Assembly: GCA_039105265.1 (NCBI GenBank) | Contig: JAPFFF010000027.1 | Coordinates: 310,001-374,000 of the forward strand | Direction: 5' to 3' | DNA: 64,000 nucleotides | From: Tritrichomonas musculus | Taxonomy: Eukaryota; Parabasalia; Tritrichomonadida; Tritrichomonadidae | In this document: positions 40,215-50,552 of the stretch, piece by piece | Layout: the number at the start of each line of letters is the position of its first letter | Position numbering within the stretch: position 1 is the stretch's first letter | Made by a program: the position numbers and the translations under genes | The notes under the pieces: model-generated | Told to the model about the DNA's origin: nothing | Seen by the model: only the letters and a program-made list of their open reading frames with translations | Databases searched by the model: none

Positions 40215-42938
40215 TTATTGTTTTTTCATTGAAAATTGAATTTTAAGATGAACAGTTAAATCATCATCTATTTGAGAATCAGATTCCATTACAGACCTTG
40301 CATTCAATTGGATCTGGTTTAATTTGACACGTATTCGACCAGGGAAATCTTTTCCATTTTTATCGGTAAAACAGAAAATGATTGATTCGTCATTCGGATT
40401 GCCTATTTTTAATGCAATATTTTGGCCAACTTTCGCCTCGAATTTCTTTTTTTCATTACTTCCTAATGCGAAGCAAACAACGATTTCATTTTTAGTAGAT
40501 TTTGCCTCTTCAACTGTGAATTCCAAAACGAAGCCTGATCCGCCATTACTATCACTATCATCATCAGGTACGTATGACTGAGGAATCTGAGAAGCTGGCT
40601 TGCTTGATGAGTCAATGTCTTCTTTTAGACACAATTTTGAACTTAGCGAAAGTGTTCCAACTTCTTTACCATCGTTGGATGAGAGAGGAGAGTTGATTTT
40701 ATAACGCATTAATGGATTGATTTCCATGTCATTGAGTGTCAGAACAAGTGATGAGCACAATTTCGTTGGGTCTTCGTCATCACCGTTATCGTGAAGAACG
40801 TCGATTGTAATGCTGTCTTTCTTTGGATCAACAACTGGAATTACCAAGTTCTGGTAGCTTGGATTTGCATTGTGTTTGATCGTTTCAGTCTTATAGAAAA
40901 CATCAGCGATATCAAAACGAATAAATGGATTGACGTCATTTCCAGCTTTGCCGTTATGAACAAGATTTTTACAGCTCAAATCAGAAATAACAAAGAAACA
41001 ACTAGCATTGACCTCAGCAGAATCCTCATCATTTTTAGAACTTTTTTCATCTTTAGCTTTAGATTTTGGTTCATCTTTATCCTTGGATTTTGGTTCATCT
41101 TTATTTTTAGATTTTGGTTCATCTTTATTTTTAGATTTTGGTTCATCTTTATCCTTGGATTTTGTTTCATCTTTATTTTTAGATTTTGTTTCTTCTTTAG
41201 CTTTGGATTTTGTTTTTTCTTTTGTTTTCGATTTCTTTTCATTGTGTGCTTCTTCCTTTTCACTTCTGTCCGATTCCACTTCTGCTCTGTACCTAGCGAT
41301 AAGAGATTCGCCAAGCGGGTTGCTGTCCATTGAACCGAAAGTTAAGACCTTCTTATCTCTGACTTTCATTAGTTGAAGTGGGCTTGCCACTTTTGGATGC
41401 TTCGCTGAGAAGTTGTCGAACACGATTCCTTCATTGACATCTTCAGGAATGAGATCATCGGGGTTATCGATGTCGTACAGATTGAAGTCTTTTTCGCAGA
41501 ATATGTGGACATAGCAATCTTCAACCAACTTGCAAGCTTGAATACGATGGATGACGATAGTTACAATATCGTCATTTCCAGAAACTTCTGAAGCGAAGCA
41601 CAAAAGAGACATTCTTGATTCCATGCAAAAACGGTTACTATTAAGTAACACTTCAGGTGACAATTTTTTACCATCTGAATGAGCAAGAACAACAGCGTAA
41701 TCAGGAGGTTTGAAAATAGTATTTGTATCTGGATCGAACAATTTTTGTCTCTTTTCAATAAGGATGTGAAAACGACACTTTTCTCCTTTATTAATAGGGT
41801 CGATAACTTGAAAGGCGAAATTTGGCCTTTGAGCAATTTTTGCCTTAGAACTTTCAATGTTATAACCGTCATAATCACCTGGTTTCAATTGTACATAGTA
41901 ATGACGTGAGAACCATTCCGGTTGAAGAGGTAAGGATACTTCAACTTGTGTGAAATAACGGAAAAAGTCATCCTCAGACATCCAAAAAGTTCCATCGTCA
42001 GCATTTTTCCATCCAAGTCCTTCTTTTAGCTCGGGTGTCCATTTTGGTGACTCGTCTGAATAATCACCGTTCCATTCATGACCACCCCAAGGATTCCTGA
42101 GACAGAATAACCGTTTGCCGTCATGCTCTCTGGCCTTAAGAAGCAAGTATGAATGCGAAGGAATCAATCCTTTATTTTCCACTTCTTTTTGAGTGACGCC
42201 ATTTTTAAGTTTTGAAAGGTTTATTGCTGTGCCCATAACAGCACCTTTTTTCTGATACTTCATTATTCGGTCAAAGAGGCTCATTTTGGCAATCTTTTCT
42301 GGTTTTCGTAAAGTGTCAAAATCTTTATGCGATGGATAATACCTGTAAATAGAGTAGATCGCTTGTGGAAGAGTTCCTCCGATAATGTCTGAGTATGAAC
42401 CATTGAGTTTAGCATACGCTTTTTCAACTAAGCAGAACCATGGTGATTTCGTATTATCAATCGGATTACTAAATCGTAATTGGCCTTTTTTCATTGGTAA
42501 TAATGTGTCGATTAAAACAGGTGTTCGGCGACCAAAGCAATTGAAATAAATAACAACAGCTCCACATTTGATATTTATGGATTCTTTCACTCTTCCTAAA
42601 ACTTTTTCTGGGGTGTCTCTGTCAAAAAGTAGAGGTACTAGATATGATTGTTTGGCAATTCGCGATAAAGCTGATAAAAAATAGCAATCTCCAAGTTCAC
42701 CTTGTCTGATAAAATCGGGATCAATTAAACTTTTTGAGAAAAGCGGAACATCACATATTTCATCTACTCTCTTCCAACTATCAAATGAATCATCAATATC
42801 AATACTTCTTTCTTTGACATTATATGTTGGATGAAAACTAGGATCAACAAAAGGTTTTTGGGTTTTCCTATATTCTATTAAGATTTTTTTGTATTGTTTA
42901 GCTTCGCTTTCGAAGTCTTCGAACTTTTTACTTTCCAT
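40215..42938 (-). CDS. Calpain-type cysteine protease with C2 domain
   Basis: 907 residues. The papain-like calpain core has catalytic C85 (GELGDCYFLSALS), H262 (LIPSHSYLLL) and N282 (CLRNPWGGHEWNG), so all three catalytic residues are present. A CBSW/domain-III-like region follows (about 340-520). A low-complexity linker of (K/D)EPKSK(N/D)KD repeats (about 565-635) precedes a C2-like domain (about 645-760: CFFVISDLSCKNL, NPFIRFDI, HNANPSYQN). A second beta-rich domain closes the chain (about 800-905). C2 suggests calcium/membrane recruitment. Substrates are unknown. The ATG at 42938 follows an A/T-rich leader. Confidence 0.92.
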   Translation of the reverse strand: MESKKFEDFESEAKQYKKILIEYRKTQKPFVDPSFHPTYNVKERSIDIDDSFDSWKRVDEICDVPLFSKSLIDPDFIRQGELGDCYFLSALSRIAKQSYLVPLLFDRDTPEKVLGRVKESINIKCGAVVIYFNCFGRRTPVLIDTLLPMKKGQLRFSNPIDNTKSPWFCLVEKAYAKLNGSYSDIIGGTLPQAIYSIYRYYPSHKDFDTLRKPEKIAKMSLFDRIMKYQKKGAVMGTAINLSKLKNGVTQKEVENKGLIPSHSYLLLKAREHDGKRLFCLRNPWGGHEWNGDYSDESPKWTPELKEGLGWKNADDGTFWMSEDDFFRYFTQVEVSLPLQPEWFSRHYYVQLKPGDYDGYNIESSKAKIAQRPNFAFQVIDPINKGEKCRFHILIEKRQKLFDPDTNTIFKPPDYAVVLAHSDGKKLSPEVLLNSNRFCMESRMSLLCFASEVSGNDDIVTIVIHRIQACKLVEDCYVHIFCEKDFNLYDIDNPDDLIPEDVNEGIVFDNFSAKHPKVASPLQLMKVRDKKVLTFGSMDSNPLGESLIARYRAEVESDRSEKEEAHNEKKSKTKEKTKSKAKEETKSKNKDETKSKDKDEPKSKNKDEPKSKNKDEPKSKDKDEPKSKAKDEKSSKNDEDSAEVNASCFFVISDLSCKNLVHNGKAGNDVNPFIRFDIADVFYKTETIKHNANPSYQNLVIPVVDPKKDSITIDVLHDNGDDEDPTKLCSSLVLTLNDMEINPLMRYKINSPLSSNDGKEVGTLSLSSKLCLKEDIDSSSKPASQIPQSYVPDDDSDSNGGSGFVLEFTVEEAKSTKNEIVVCFALGSNEKKKFEAKVGQNIALKIGNPNDESIIFCFTDKNGKDFPGRIRVKLNQIQLNARSVMESDSQIDDDLTVHLKIQFSMKKQ
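41010..41235 (-). repeat. Lys/Ser/Glu coding minisatellite in the calpain linker
   Basis: About ten tandem units of 21-24 nt encode KDEPKSK-type heptads. The near-identical units probably vary in number between strains. Confidence 0.75.
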
Positions 42939-42954
42939 TTAAAAAAATTTTTTT

Positions 42955-43075
42955 TTATGTAAATAAATAAACGTTTTTTATCAATTTGAATGTGAATTAC
43001 AACTTTTTTTTTATCTATTTGAATGTTGTAAATAAATTAACGTTTTTTTTATCTATTTGAATGTTATAATAGACC
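42955..43075. repeat. Three-copy tandem repeat upstream of the calpain gene
   Basis: A roughly 55-bp unit with AAATAAATTAACGTTTTTTT and ATCTATTTGAATGTT occurs about 2.5 times in the 5' flank. It may overlap the promoter. Confidence 0.6.
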
Positions 43076-44055
43076 ATATTAAGGTTGAACAAAAGCAGTA
43101 TATGATATCATATTGTAATATAATAAAATATATGATGACATCAATTTATTTACTAAATATAATGGTAAAATTAACGTAAAATATAAAAATAAATTAATTT
43201 TTCTTTTTGAATGAAAATTTTACAATTTGATAAGTTTAGAAAAAAAAATGATGTTTTGTATAAATATCATAGCAAATATGAGGAAAATGCAATTTTAAAT
43301 ATAAGATATATTTTTTAGTTAATTTATTAAATTGAATTAAATTTTTATGAAATATTTGAATCATAAGAAAATTGAGATCAATTCTATGAAATTATTATAT
43401 ACTTCAGAATATTGTGCATTTTTATAAGAAATAATTGTGAGATTGTAAGATATAAACAATTGAATAATTGTGAGAAAATAAAGATTTCTGAAAAGTAAAA
43501 ATATGTAAAGTATTCAAAGTAAAAATCTATCCAAAATAAAGTCCCCAGCGTCGGAATTTTTGATTTTTTAAAATAATTCTTTTCAAAATCAAAAAATATG
43601 TCCAATTTTTCAAATTTTAACTCAGGTTGAAAAGATTAGCTGAGTGATTATTTATGAAATTATCTCTACTTTTAGCAAGATATAGAATAATTTAAATATA
43701 TTATATAATGATATTATTTTTTTATGAATATTTAATATAAAAAATTAAAATTTATTATGATATTTTTCGCAAAATTTGTATTTTTGTTGTCACTTTTTGA
43801 ATACTACAAAATTGAATGAATACCTTAATAGGGTCTGTTATAATTTACATTCAAAAATGATTTTTCTTTGCTCTTTTTCAAAATCATTTTTTACTTTTTG
43901 ATTAATGCACTTACTTATTTATGTTATTTACATGAGCAAAGAAAAATCCTAAAATCTTTTTTTTTTTTTTTTTTTTTTAATCTTTGATTACTTCTTTAAG
44001 TTTCGTTATTTTATCATATATTTGTTAATTTCAAAATATAATTTATCTATCTTGT
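43076..44055. other. AT-rich spacer with a T homopolymer
   Basis: No accepted gene. A run of about 20 T lies at 43959-43978. A 73-codon minus frame (43384-43605) is Phe/Ile/Lys low complexity without a family. Confidence 0.4.
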
Positions 44056-44558
44056 TCAAAATATTGAGCAATTCTGTTGATTCCAGGATCGATTTTCATA
44101 TAACATTTCAAATGTATTTGTTTTAAGAATAATCATATCTTTGAAATTTAAATTGTTCAATTTCTCGTTCATATCTCGTGCTTCGATGCAAACATAACTC
44201 ATTTTGCTAAATTTGTAATATTCAAGACATTGATAAATATGAAAAAAGTCTGCGATGTCTTGAATATTATCGCATATTGAATCAAAATATGTCATGATAA
44301 ATGCTTGCGTTTCTCCTTTGAATTTGTTAAATGATTCAAAATTGTTTTTATCTGAATGTTTAAAATCAGTGACTTCAGAAAGAGTGTCTTTCAATTGACT
44401 AATTTGATAATTGAATTCTGTTCTCATTTGTTCAATATTATTTTCTTTTTCTTTGTTTCTATGATTCATGTAATGCATATTTTCAATGATCTTCATTTGA
44501 ATTGCTGGATTATTGATGCATTTTTTGTATTCATTAAGTTTTTCATTGATGAATTCTT

Positions 44559-44600
<42 letters not shown>

Positions 44601-45290
44601 TCATTTCAATCTCTGTTAATAAAAATAATGATGATTTAATATTTAAATATAAATTCAATTAAGTCTTTTTCTTTATTTTTTGAATATGCGCTAATAATAC
44701 GATGCATGCTTGGAACTGGAATAGAGAATAAACGGTCGTCATTAATAATGATGAATTCTTGTTTTTTTTTTTTTTTTTTTTTTTTTTTTGTCATTTCAAT
44801 CTCTTTGATGGTCGATGTATTTAAATATAAATTCAATTAAGTCTTTTTCTTTATTTTTTGAATATGCGCTAATAATACGATGCATGCTTGGAACTGGAAT
44901 AGAGAATAAACGGTCGTCATTAAGAATTTTGAATAAGTTTTTTTGAATAATATTTTCTGTTTGATAATCAATGTTTTGGTTGCTAAAAATAGTGTCAACA
45001 ACTGATTTGAAATTGGATGAAATGTATTTTTCTGTATGTTCTTTTAATTGAGAAACTTCATATTTATTTGATAAATATTGAACTTGGATGGAATTAGAAG
45101 GCTTGAGTTTGATAGGCTTATTTTGACAGTAATCAAGAAATGTATTGATAGATTCATCAGAAATATCTGAAATTTAATCAAAGTCTGAAAGAAGATTAAT
45201 ATCTCGAACAGATTGCTCTTGGTGAGGCGAAATGTTTTTATCTCCTTTAGAAAAATATGCCGAATGCTGGCTGAATATAGAAATATTAAC
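44056..45290 (-). pseudogene. BTB-like trichomonad protein gene, broken and internally duplicated
   Basis: Upstream (45290-44840) the minus strand reads SVRDINLLSDFD, an in-frame TAA, then ISDESINTFLDYCQNKPIKL, QYLSNKYEVSQLKEHTEKYI, and LNDDRLFSIPVPSMHRIISA. These are the BTB/BACK-like N-terminal features seen in many trichomonad proteins. No ATG is found at its start. A segment of about 180-200 bp is then tandemly duplicated and each copy contains a long A tract read as poly-Lys (MTKKKK...). The 3' part (44658-44056, 200 codons) is coiled-coil sequence ending WNQQNCSIF. The stop, missing start and duplication point to a pseudogene, although the 200-codon 3' ORF could still be expressed. Confidence 0.6.
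44551..44940 (-). repeat. Tandem duplication with homopolymer A tracts
   Basis: Two copies share GTCATTTCAATCTCT after a T run, then AAATATAAATTCAATTAAG, and TGCATGCTTGGAACTGGAAT before CGGTCGTCATTAA. The T runs are about 39 nt (44561-44599) and 27 nt (44762-44789). Confidence 0.8.
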
Positions 45291-46738
45291 TTATAAATAT
45301 TTTTGAGAACTTGGGTATTTTTTGTTGTTGCAAAAGAAATTAATTTTTAAAAAAAAGTTCTCAAAAATATTTCAATACTAATTTCATTATTTGATATTTT
45401 CTTGAATAATATTAAATATATTCTGAATTAAAACTATTTTTTAAAACAAGAAAACATTTAAAAAAACAAAAAATTATTTATAAACATAATTATCTAAAAG
45501 TTAGAGAATATTAGAAACAATAAAGATATCCAAGAAGATTTTATTCAATGTTGATGATTGTAAGTGTTTATGATAAATATGAATTTTCAAAAATCCTACA
45601 AAATTGTTTTTATTTTTGCTTTGTTTTATATGGCAATAACTATGAGGCAATAATTATGAAGTTTTTATGCTTCACCATTGATAATATTTTTATCAAATAT
45701 TTTTATTTCTAGATATTTCAGCAAATCTATCTAATATTGATCATATCCATTATTTTCAAATAATATCATATGATTATTTTTACACTGTATTATAATATTG
45801 GATATCTCTGATATGCTATTCACTAGAAATTTTTTATTTAATATTAAAATTATTCACATATTTTAATGATTTTAAATTGTGTCCATATGATAAAATTACA
45901 TTAATTAAAAATTTATATTAATACAAATTTTTTAATGAGTATCATCATTATATTAATTATTAAATACTTTATATTGATATTACTATTATGAGTGAAATGC
46001 CATTAATATTAATGGAAGACTATCTTTTTCAATATTCATATATATATTTTCATATTATTTCTATTTTATTTTCTTTGCAAAAAAATAATCAAATATTGTA
46101 CACTTTTATTTGATATATGACAATAATATTTATAAATAATCCAAATGCAAAATGAATTTTTTTTATTTGTGATCAAAATGACCATAAGGGCAAAAAAATA
46201 GAAATCTTTTAATTAAAAAGTGTAACAAACAATATACTTAAATTTAGATTACAATCATCTATTATGTTCGATGAAATTGAATGAAATGCTTTTATTTTTT
46301 TCAAAATCTTGTTTTGAAAAGCGTTTAGATTTTTTGTAAGAAAAGTATTTCAATAATCAAATCATTTAATTAATTATATCTTTATAATAAAATAATAAAA
46401 CATAAAATAATATAATTTTATATATTAAATAAATACATTTTAAATTATATGCATGTAATTATTTCCTTAATTATTTTTTTGTAGAAGATATTTATACAAA
46501 AAAAATATTATTTTGATTTTTTCATTGAATTAACGGAAGTTTTCAATAAAATCAACCATTTGCCCATTTTTAAAATATATCTATATTGCCCTTTTATTTT
46601 TATGAACAAATATATTAAAATAAAAGAACATATAAATGGGCAATTTAAGAATATAATAAGTATTTTTAAATTTTTATTATTAGCGATATTTTTAAGATTT
46701 TTTAAAAAATCATATTTTTTTTAAACATATTTTTAACG
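45291..46738. other. Long AT-rich intergenic region with a hairpin near its 3' end
   Basis: No gene for 1.4 kb. Near 46559-46645 are nested inverted repeats: TTGCCCATTT with AAATGGGCAA and, inside, CTTTTATTTTTA with TAAAATAAAAG, about 95 bp before the next ATG. An Inr-like TCATAT lies at 46710-46715. Confidence 0.45.
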
Positions 46739-49030
46739 ATGTCTATCTCTTCAGCTGTTGTTTCTTTCTTTTCTTATTTTCAAAATATTAGTGTCAACAT
46801 TAAGCTTCCACATATTAACTTCCCACCATGGTTTCTTACAATCTTAAAAGGAGTGAATGATTTCATATCCATAATTCAATATTATATATTACAAATTCCA
46901 CCTTTTGACATGCGAACAAGATTAATTCTTATGTCAGTTATCATTCCACTTTTCCTCGATATTTTTTTTATTTGGTTTGTTCAGCCATTATTAAAAACAC
47001 TTTTGAATGTTTTAGACACATTATGCGTTTTTGCTTTCTTTGGCCTTTGTGCCTATGGCAATATAGTTCATTGGAGTCGTACAGTAATCATATTAGTATG
47101 TGCATTTGGGTTATACTTAATCATCAGATTAATATTTGTATTCAAAAAGCGTGAACAAAAATACAAATTATCACAACTAGGGCAAGATATTTGTCATCAT
47201 TACATGCATGGTCTAATTCCAGGTATTAAAGATGATTATTCGATAGATGATCTAAATAATATTATCCATCGATTTTCAAAAATTGTCGAAATCAGACCAT
47301 CACCTCATGTATTATACATAACTGTTATTTTCTTCAGCATATCAGCTGTTACATTTTTAATATCATTTTATTTCTTCGGAATTTATCCATTTTTACGTCC
47401 TCCATTTTCAAAGCAACTCAATTTATTACTGGCGGTTATTTTCATATTAATTGGCCTTACATTTTTTATCATATTTACACTTCGACTTTTTCAATGTGGT
47501 CGAAAGTTTATATTGCGAGTTAAACAGTTCTGTAAACGATGGGGATTGAGGATATTAATGCTGTTTTTTGATGTTCTTTACATTCCAATAGTTTCAGGTC
47601 TCATCGACCATATAAACGTTGAAAAATATTCACCTTGTCCTGAAGGTCAATATTTATATGAAGTTCCAGATCGTTATGGTGGCACTTTTTCTCTTTTAAT
47701 TGAACATGAGACAAAATGTCTGACATGCAATTTTATGAGTAATTCTTCGTTTTACAGTCGCTGCGTTGATGCATGCAAAGGAGAGCCAAAATGGCGACCT
47801 GTTTGTGATCCGACACTTGAGTTTATGAAGGATATTGTGAAATATTCAAGCGGCTTTCTTTTGTGGGGATTTGTGTTCGTCGTCTTTGGAATTCCTCTTC
47901 TTTGGTTCTACGTTATTCAACGGAATAGAAAGTTTGCGTTCATCATCAATGTTTACGGCAACGAGCCTTCGATTAAATGGCTGAAAATTGTTAATCGAAT
48001 GAAGACAACAGGGATCTTTCTTTTTGTCAACTATAAGTACAACAATTCAAGGTGGTCCGTTCTTTATCTAATGGTCAAGTTTCTGGTGATGATACTGGCA
48101 ACGATAGCGTCACGGTTTTATAAATATTTATCGTTATCGTTATCGGTCATTTATTTCGTCATTTTCATCTGTGTCGTCATTATCAAGCCTTATTTGTATT
48201 TTGTTAATAATTTGTTGGACTCGGTTCTTTATTTCACACAGTTCTTGTTCTCTTTGAATTCGTCACTTGCTATCTTTAACGTACATGTTCCTCTGCTTGC
48301 GTCTTCTATTCTTTCATCCATCATTGTTGTTGTGCCATTCATCGCGATTATCTTCCTTCTCTTTTTCAGAAGAAGAAACGCTGACTTCGAGAACGATCCA
48401 ACATATCCGCAGAAGCTCTCGAAGAACGAGGAAGAGTTCCTCAATCAAAAGAGAAGAGCCGCTAAAGAAGAATACAGAAAGAATCGAAAAGAAGAAGAAA
48501 GAGAAAACAAAATTGAAGAAGAAAATGAAAATGACGCTTTTGTCATTGATGATGACGATGGTGAATTGAATCAAAATGTTGGAATTGATGACATCAATCA
48601 ACCTTTGCTTGATAAAAACGAAAATAATGATGAGGAATTTGATAATAAAAATTATAAAAAAGTTGTTGAGAATGTCGTGAAACTTGTGTTGTTAGACGAC
48701 GATGAGAATTTGTGCCTGATACCCGAGGACGAGTACGAGGTTCGGCCTGGCGAATTGGACAGCGTGAGCCAGTCAATTGAAAAACTGAAAAAGAAGAAAA
48801 ATAAGGTCGAGCCAGAGGATGCTGCCACCTATATTGTCAACAAAAGAGTGCTGGCAAACAGAATGACAAGCATGTATGAAATGCTTGATGTGGTTGTCGA
48901 TGGATCAACAATCGATCTGCTGACAAAGGTTCTGAATGTGGCAATTGTGTGCGGAATGGCTGCATTTGGATGGTACATTGGAATTGTTTACTCTAATGAT
49001 GATATTAATTATCATCTTATTTGTCATTAA
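46739..49030 (+). CDS. Large multi-pass membrane protein, unknown family
   Basis: 763 residues. Three or four spans lie in the first 140 residues, two around 190-260, then spans at about 275-295, 375-395, and four or five at about 440-545. A Cys-containing loop sits between them (about 300-360: SPCPEGQYLYEVP, KCLTCNFMSNSSFYSRC, CDP), probably extracellular and disulfide-bonded. The C-terminal 200 residues are charged and acidic (NKIEEENENDAFVIDDDDGE) with a final hydrophobic segment (about 735-755). The layout of a Cys-rich ectodomain followed by a multi-span block and long cytosolic tail recalls TRP/polycystin-like trichomonad proteins, but I cannot name the family. Channel or receptor role is a guess. 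Confidence 0.75.
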   Translation: MSISSAVVSFFSYFQNISVNIKLPHINFPPWFLTILKGVNDFISIIQYYILQIPPFDMRTRLILMSVIIPLFLDIFFIWFVQPLLKTLLNVLDTLCVFAFFGLCAYGNIVHWSRTVIILVCAFGLYLIIRLIFVFKKREQKYKLSQLGQDICHHYMHGLIPGIKDDYSIDDLNNIIHRFSKIVEIRPSPHVLYITVIFFSISAVTFLISFYFFGIYPFLRPPFSKQLNLLLAVIFILIGLTFFIIFTLRLFQCGRKFILRVKQFCKRWGLRILMLFFDVLYIPIVSGLIDHINVEKYSPCPEGQYLYEVPDRYGGTFSLLIEHETKCLTCNFMSNSSFYSRCVDACKGEPKWRPVCDPTLEFMKDIVKYSSGFLLWGFVFVVFGIPLLWFYVIQRNRKFAFIINVYGNEPSIKWLKIVNRMKTTGIFLFVNYKYNNSRWSVLYLMVKFLVMILATIASRFYKYLSLSLSVIYFVIFICVVIIKPYLYFVNNLLDSVLYFTQFLFSLNSSLAIFNVHVPLLASSILSSIIVVVPFIAIIFLLFFRRRNADFENDPTYPQKLSKNEEEFLNQKRRAAKEEYRKNRKEEERENKIEEENENDAFVIDDDDGELNQNVGIDDINQPLLDKNENNDEEFDNKNYKKVVENVVKLVLLDDDENLCLIPEDEYEVRPGELDSVSQSIEKLKKKKNKVEPEDAATYIVNKRVLANRMTSMYEMLDVVVDGSTIDLLTKVLNVAIVCGMAAFGWYIGIVYSNDDINYHLICH

Positions 49031-49378
49031 ATAGTAATTTAGTTATTAGTAATAATTTTGATAGTATTTAACTTTATATGGTTTGACATTAATTTATTGT
49101 AATTTCTTCTTTCATCTAATTGCTTTGTTTGATATATTATTGTTTTTACTTTAAGCTTTCTTAAAACACCACTTTAATAACCGAAAAGTTCAATATGATT
49201 ACGGAGAAATCCAATTTGATAATCAAAAAGACAGTATAGTATTAATATATATCAACTTTTTGAAATATAAAAATTCAATACTTTACAAAATTTTTATTAT
49301 AATAAAAAACAACACATATATCTATATATCAAACAAACAAACAAAAAAATTAAATAGTGAAGAAAAATCTCAATGATA
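49031..49378. other. Convergent intergenic spacer
   Basis: AT-rich region holding the 3' ends of two converging genes; an ACAAACAAACAAAC microrepeat is at 49332-49345. Confidence 0.4.
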
Positions 49379-50293
49379 TCAATATTGAGATTCCATTTCT
49401 AATTTTCTCATCCTTATTAATTCTTGACGTTTCATTTTTCTTATATTTAGAAATCTTGAAACTTCAAAAATTATGATGAAAACAACTAAAATAGCAAAAA
49501 GAATTAAATTAAAAGTGGCAAGAACCCAAGTTCTTCCGCCTAAGCCAGATGGTTTAAGTAATACTATATATCGTTTTCCTTTGTAAAAATTATAAGAATA
49601 AAGGCAATTAACCTTAACATGTAAATTTGCAGGACAGCCATTTTTTGATCTGGCGTATAATTTTCGAAAGTCGGGATTTGGAGATACTCTCATCCAAACC
49701 ATAAAATGTTCATGAAGTATTCTTTGTGTAGCATTATCAATTTCGCCACTTTTATAAAGATTTCCTCTTTCGTATCTCCATGATATATCTGATTCATCAA
49801 AACTTGAATTTAATAATTCAAAAGAATCTTTAAAATAAAAACTTTCAAAATCTCGGCATTCAATAGTAAGATTTGTATTTGGTACAGATTCGCATAGATC
49901 TATATAATCTTCTAGTTTTCGTAGTTTTTTTAGTGATAAATCTGGAGAATTGAAAAAAAATGTCTGATAATAATCATGTAATTCGAAATAAAAAAACAAA
50001 TTTCCTTCTAGTTTGGGATTCGCAAATTGAACGTCGGCTTTTCCGAAAGGTTTATCTTCCGATAATTGACATTTGTCATCATAGCGTATTTTATATTCTT
50101 TAACATGATTTGTAAGGCAAATGCATAAAATTCCTATAAGCATATGAAGAAAAGAAAAGAAAGCAAAAAAAGGAGTTGGTCTATGATTAAAAGTTTGACG
50201 GCAACCGCGAAGATTTTGCTGGCATAGAGGGGAGTTTTGGCAGCAGTGATAAAGGTATACATGATTTTTATTTTGGCGTTGCCTTTCAGTCAT
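49379..50293 (-). CDS. CDC50/LEM3 family protein (P4-ATPase flippase beta subunit)
   Basis: 304 residues with the family topology: a cytosolic N-tail containing a Cys cluster (CCQNSPLCQQNLRGC), span 1 (about 42-62), a large ectodomain, and span 2 (about 262-284, FNLILFAILVVFIIIFEV) with a basic tail. Signature blocks are FFYFELHDYYQTFF (family YYeL.NFYQNH), HFMVWMRVSPNPDFRKLYAR (family FIVWMR.Aa.p.FRKLYgr) and KRYIVLLKPSGLGGRTWVLATF (family K..VlST.swlGGkN.FLGi.Y). It partners P4-ATPases that flip aminophospholipids. A minus-strand TCAATA site at 50309-50314 fits an initiator. The N-terminal Cys cluster is not usual for the family and could be acylated. Confidence 0.88.
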   Translation of the reverse strand: MTERQRQNKNHVYLYHCCQNSPLCQQNLRGCRQTFNHRPTPFFAFFSFLHMLIGILCICLTNHVKEYKIRYDDKCQLSEDKPFGKADVQFANPKLEGNLFFYFELHDYYQTFFFNSPDLSLKKLRKLEDYIDLCESVPNTNLTIECRDFESFYFKDSFELLNSSFDESDISWRYERGNLYKSGEIDNATQRILHEHFMVWMRVSPNPDFRKLYARSKNGCPANLHVKVNCLYSYNFYKGKRYIVLLKPSGLGGRTWVLATFNLILFAILVVFIIIFEVSRFLNIRKMKRQELIRMRKLEMESQY

Positions 50294-50539
50294 ACAATAA
50301 CTCTCTAATATTGATTTTCTAAATTTGATTAAGCAAATTCAAAATTTTCAAAAGATACTTTTTATATTTTAGCTTTTTGAATGAGAATTTTTTAATCATC
50401 AAGAAAATAATTTAATCTTTTTTCAAGAAAATAATTTAATACAAATGGAATTTGTGAATGAATGCATGTAGTCCGTTTATTTTTTATATAATTTGAGAAG
50501 AAAATCAAAAATTTTATAAAATTGAGAAGTTTAGTAAAA

Positions 50540-50545
50540 TCATTA
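50540..50545 (+). promoter_or_regulatory. Inr-like site TCATTA
   Basis: Lies 8 nt before the ATG at 50553, implying a very short leader. Confidence 0.4.
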
Positions 50546-50552
50546 TTCTTTA

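Noticed and set aside
40976-41376. Several long frames on both strands over the calpain linker
   Set aside because: They mirror the KDEPKSK minisatellite of the calpain gene, whose repeats keep other frames open.
43384-43605. 73-codon minus-strand frame
   Set aside because: Aromatic/Ile/Lys low complexity in AT-rich spacer, no motif and no conserved start context.
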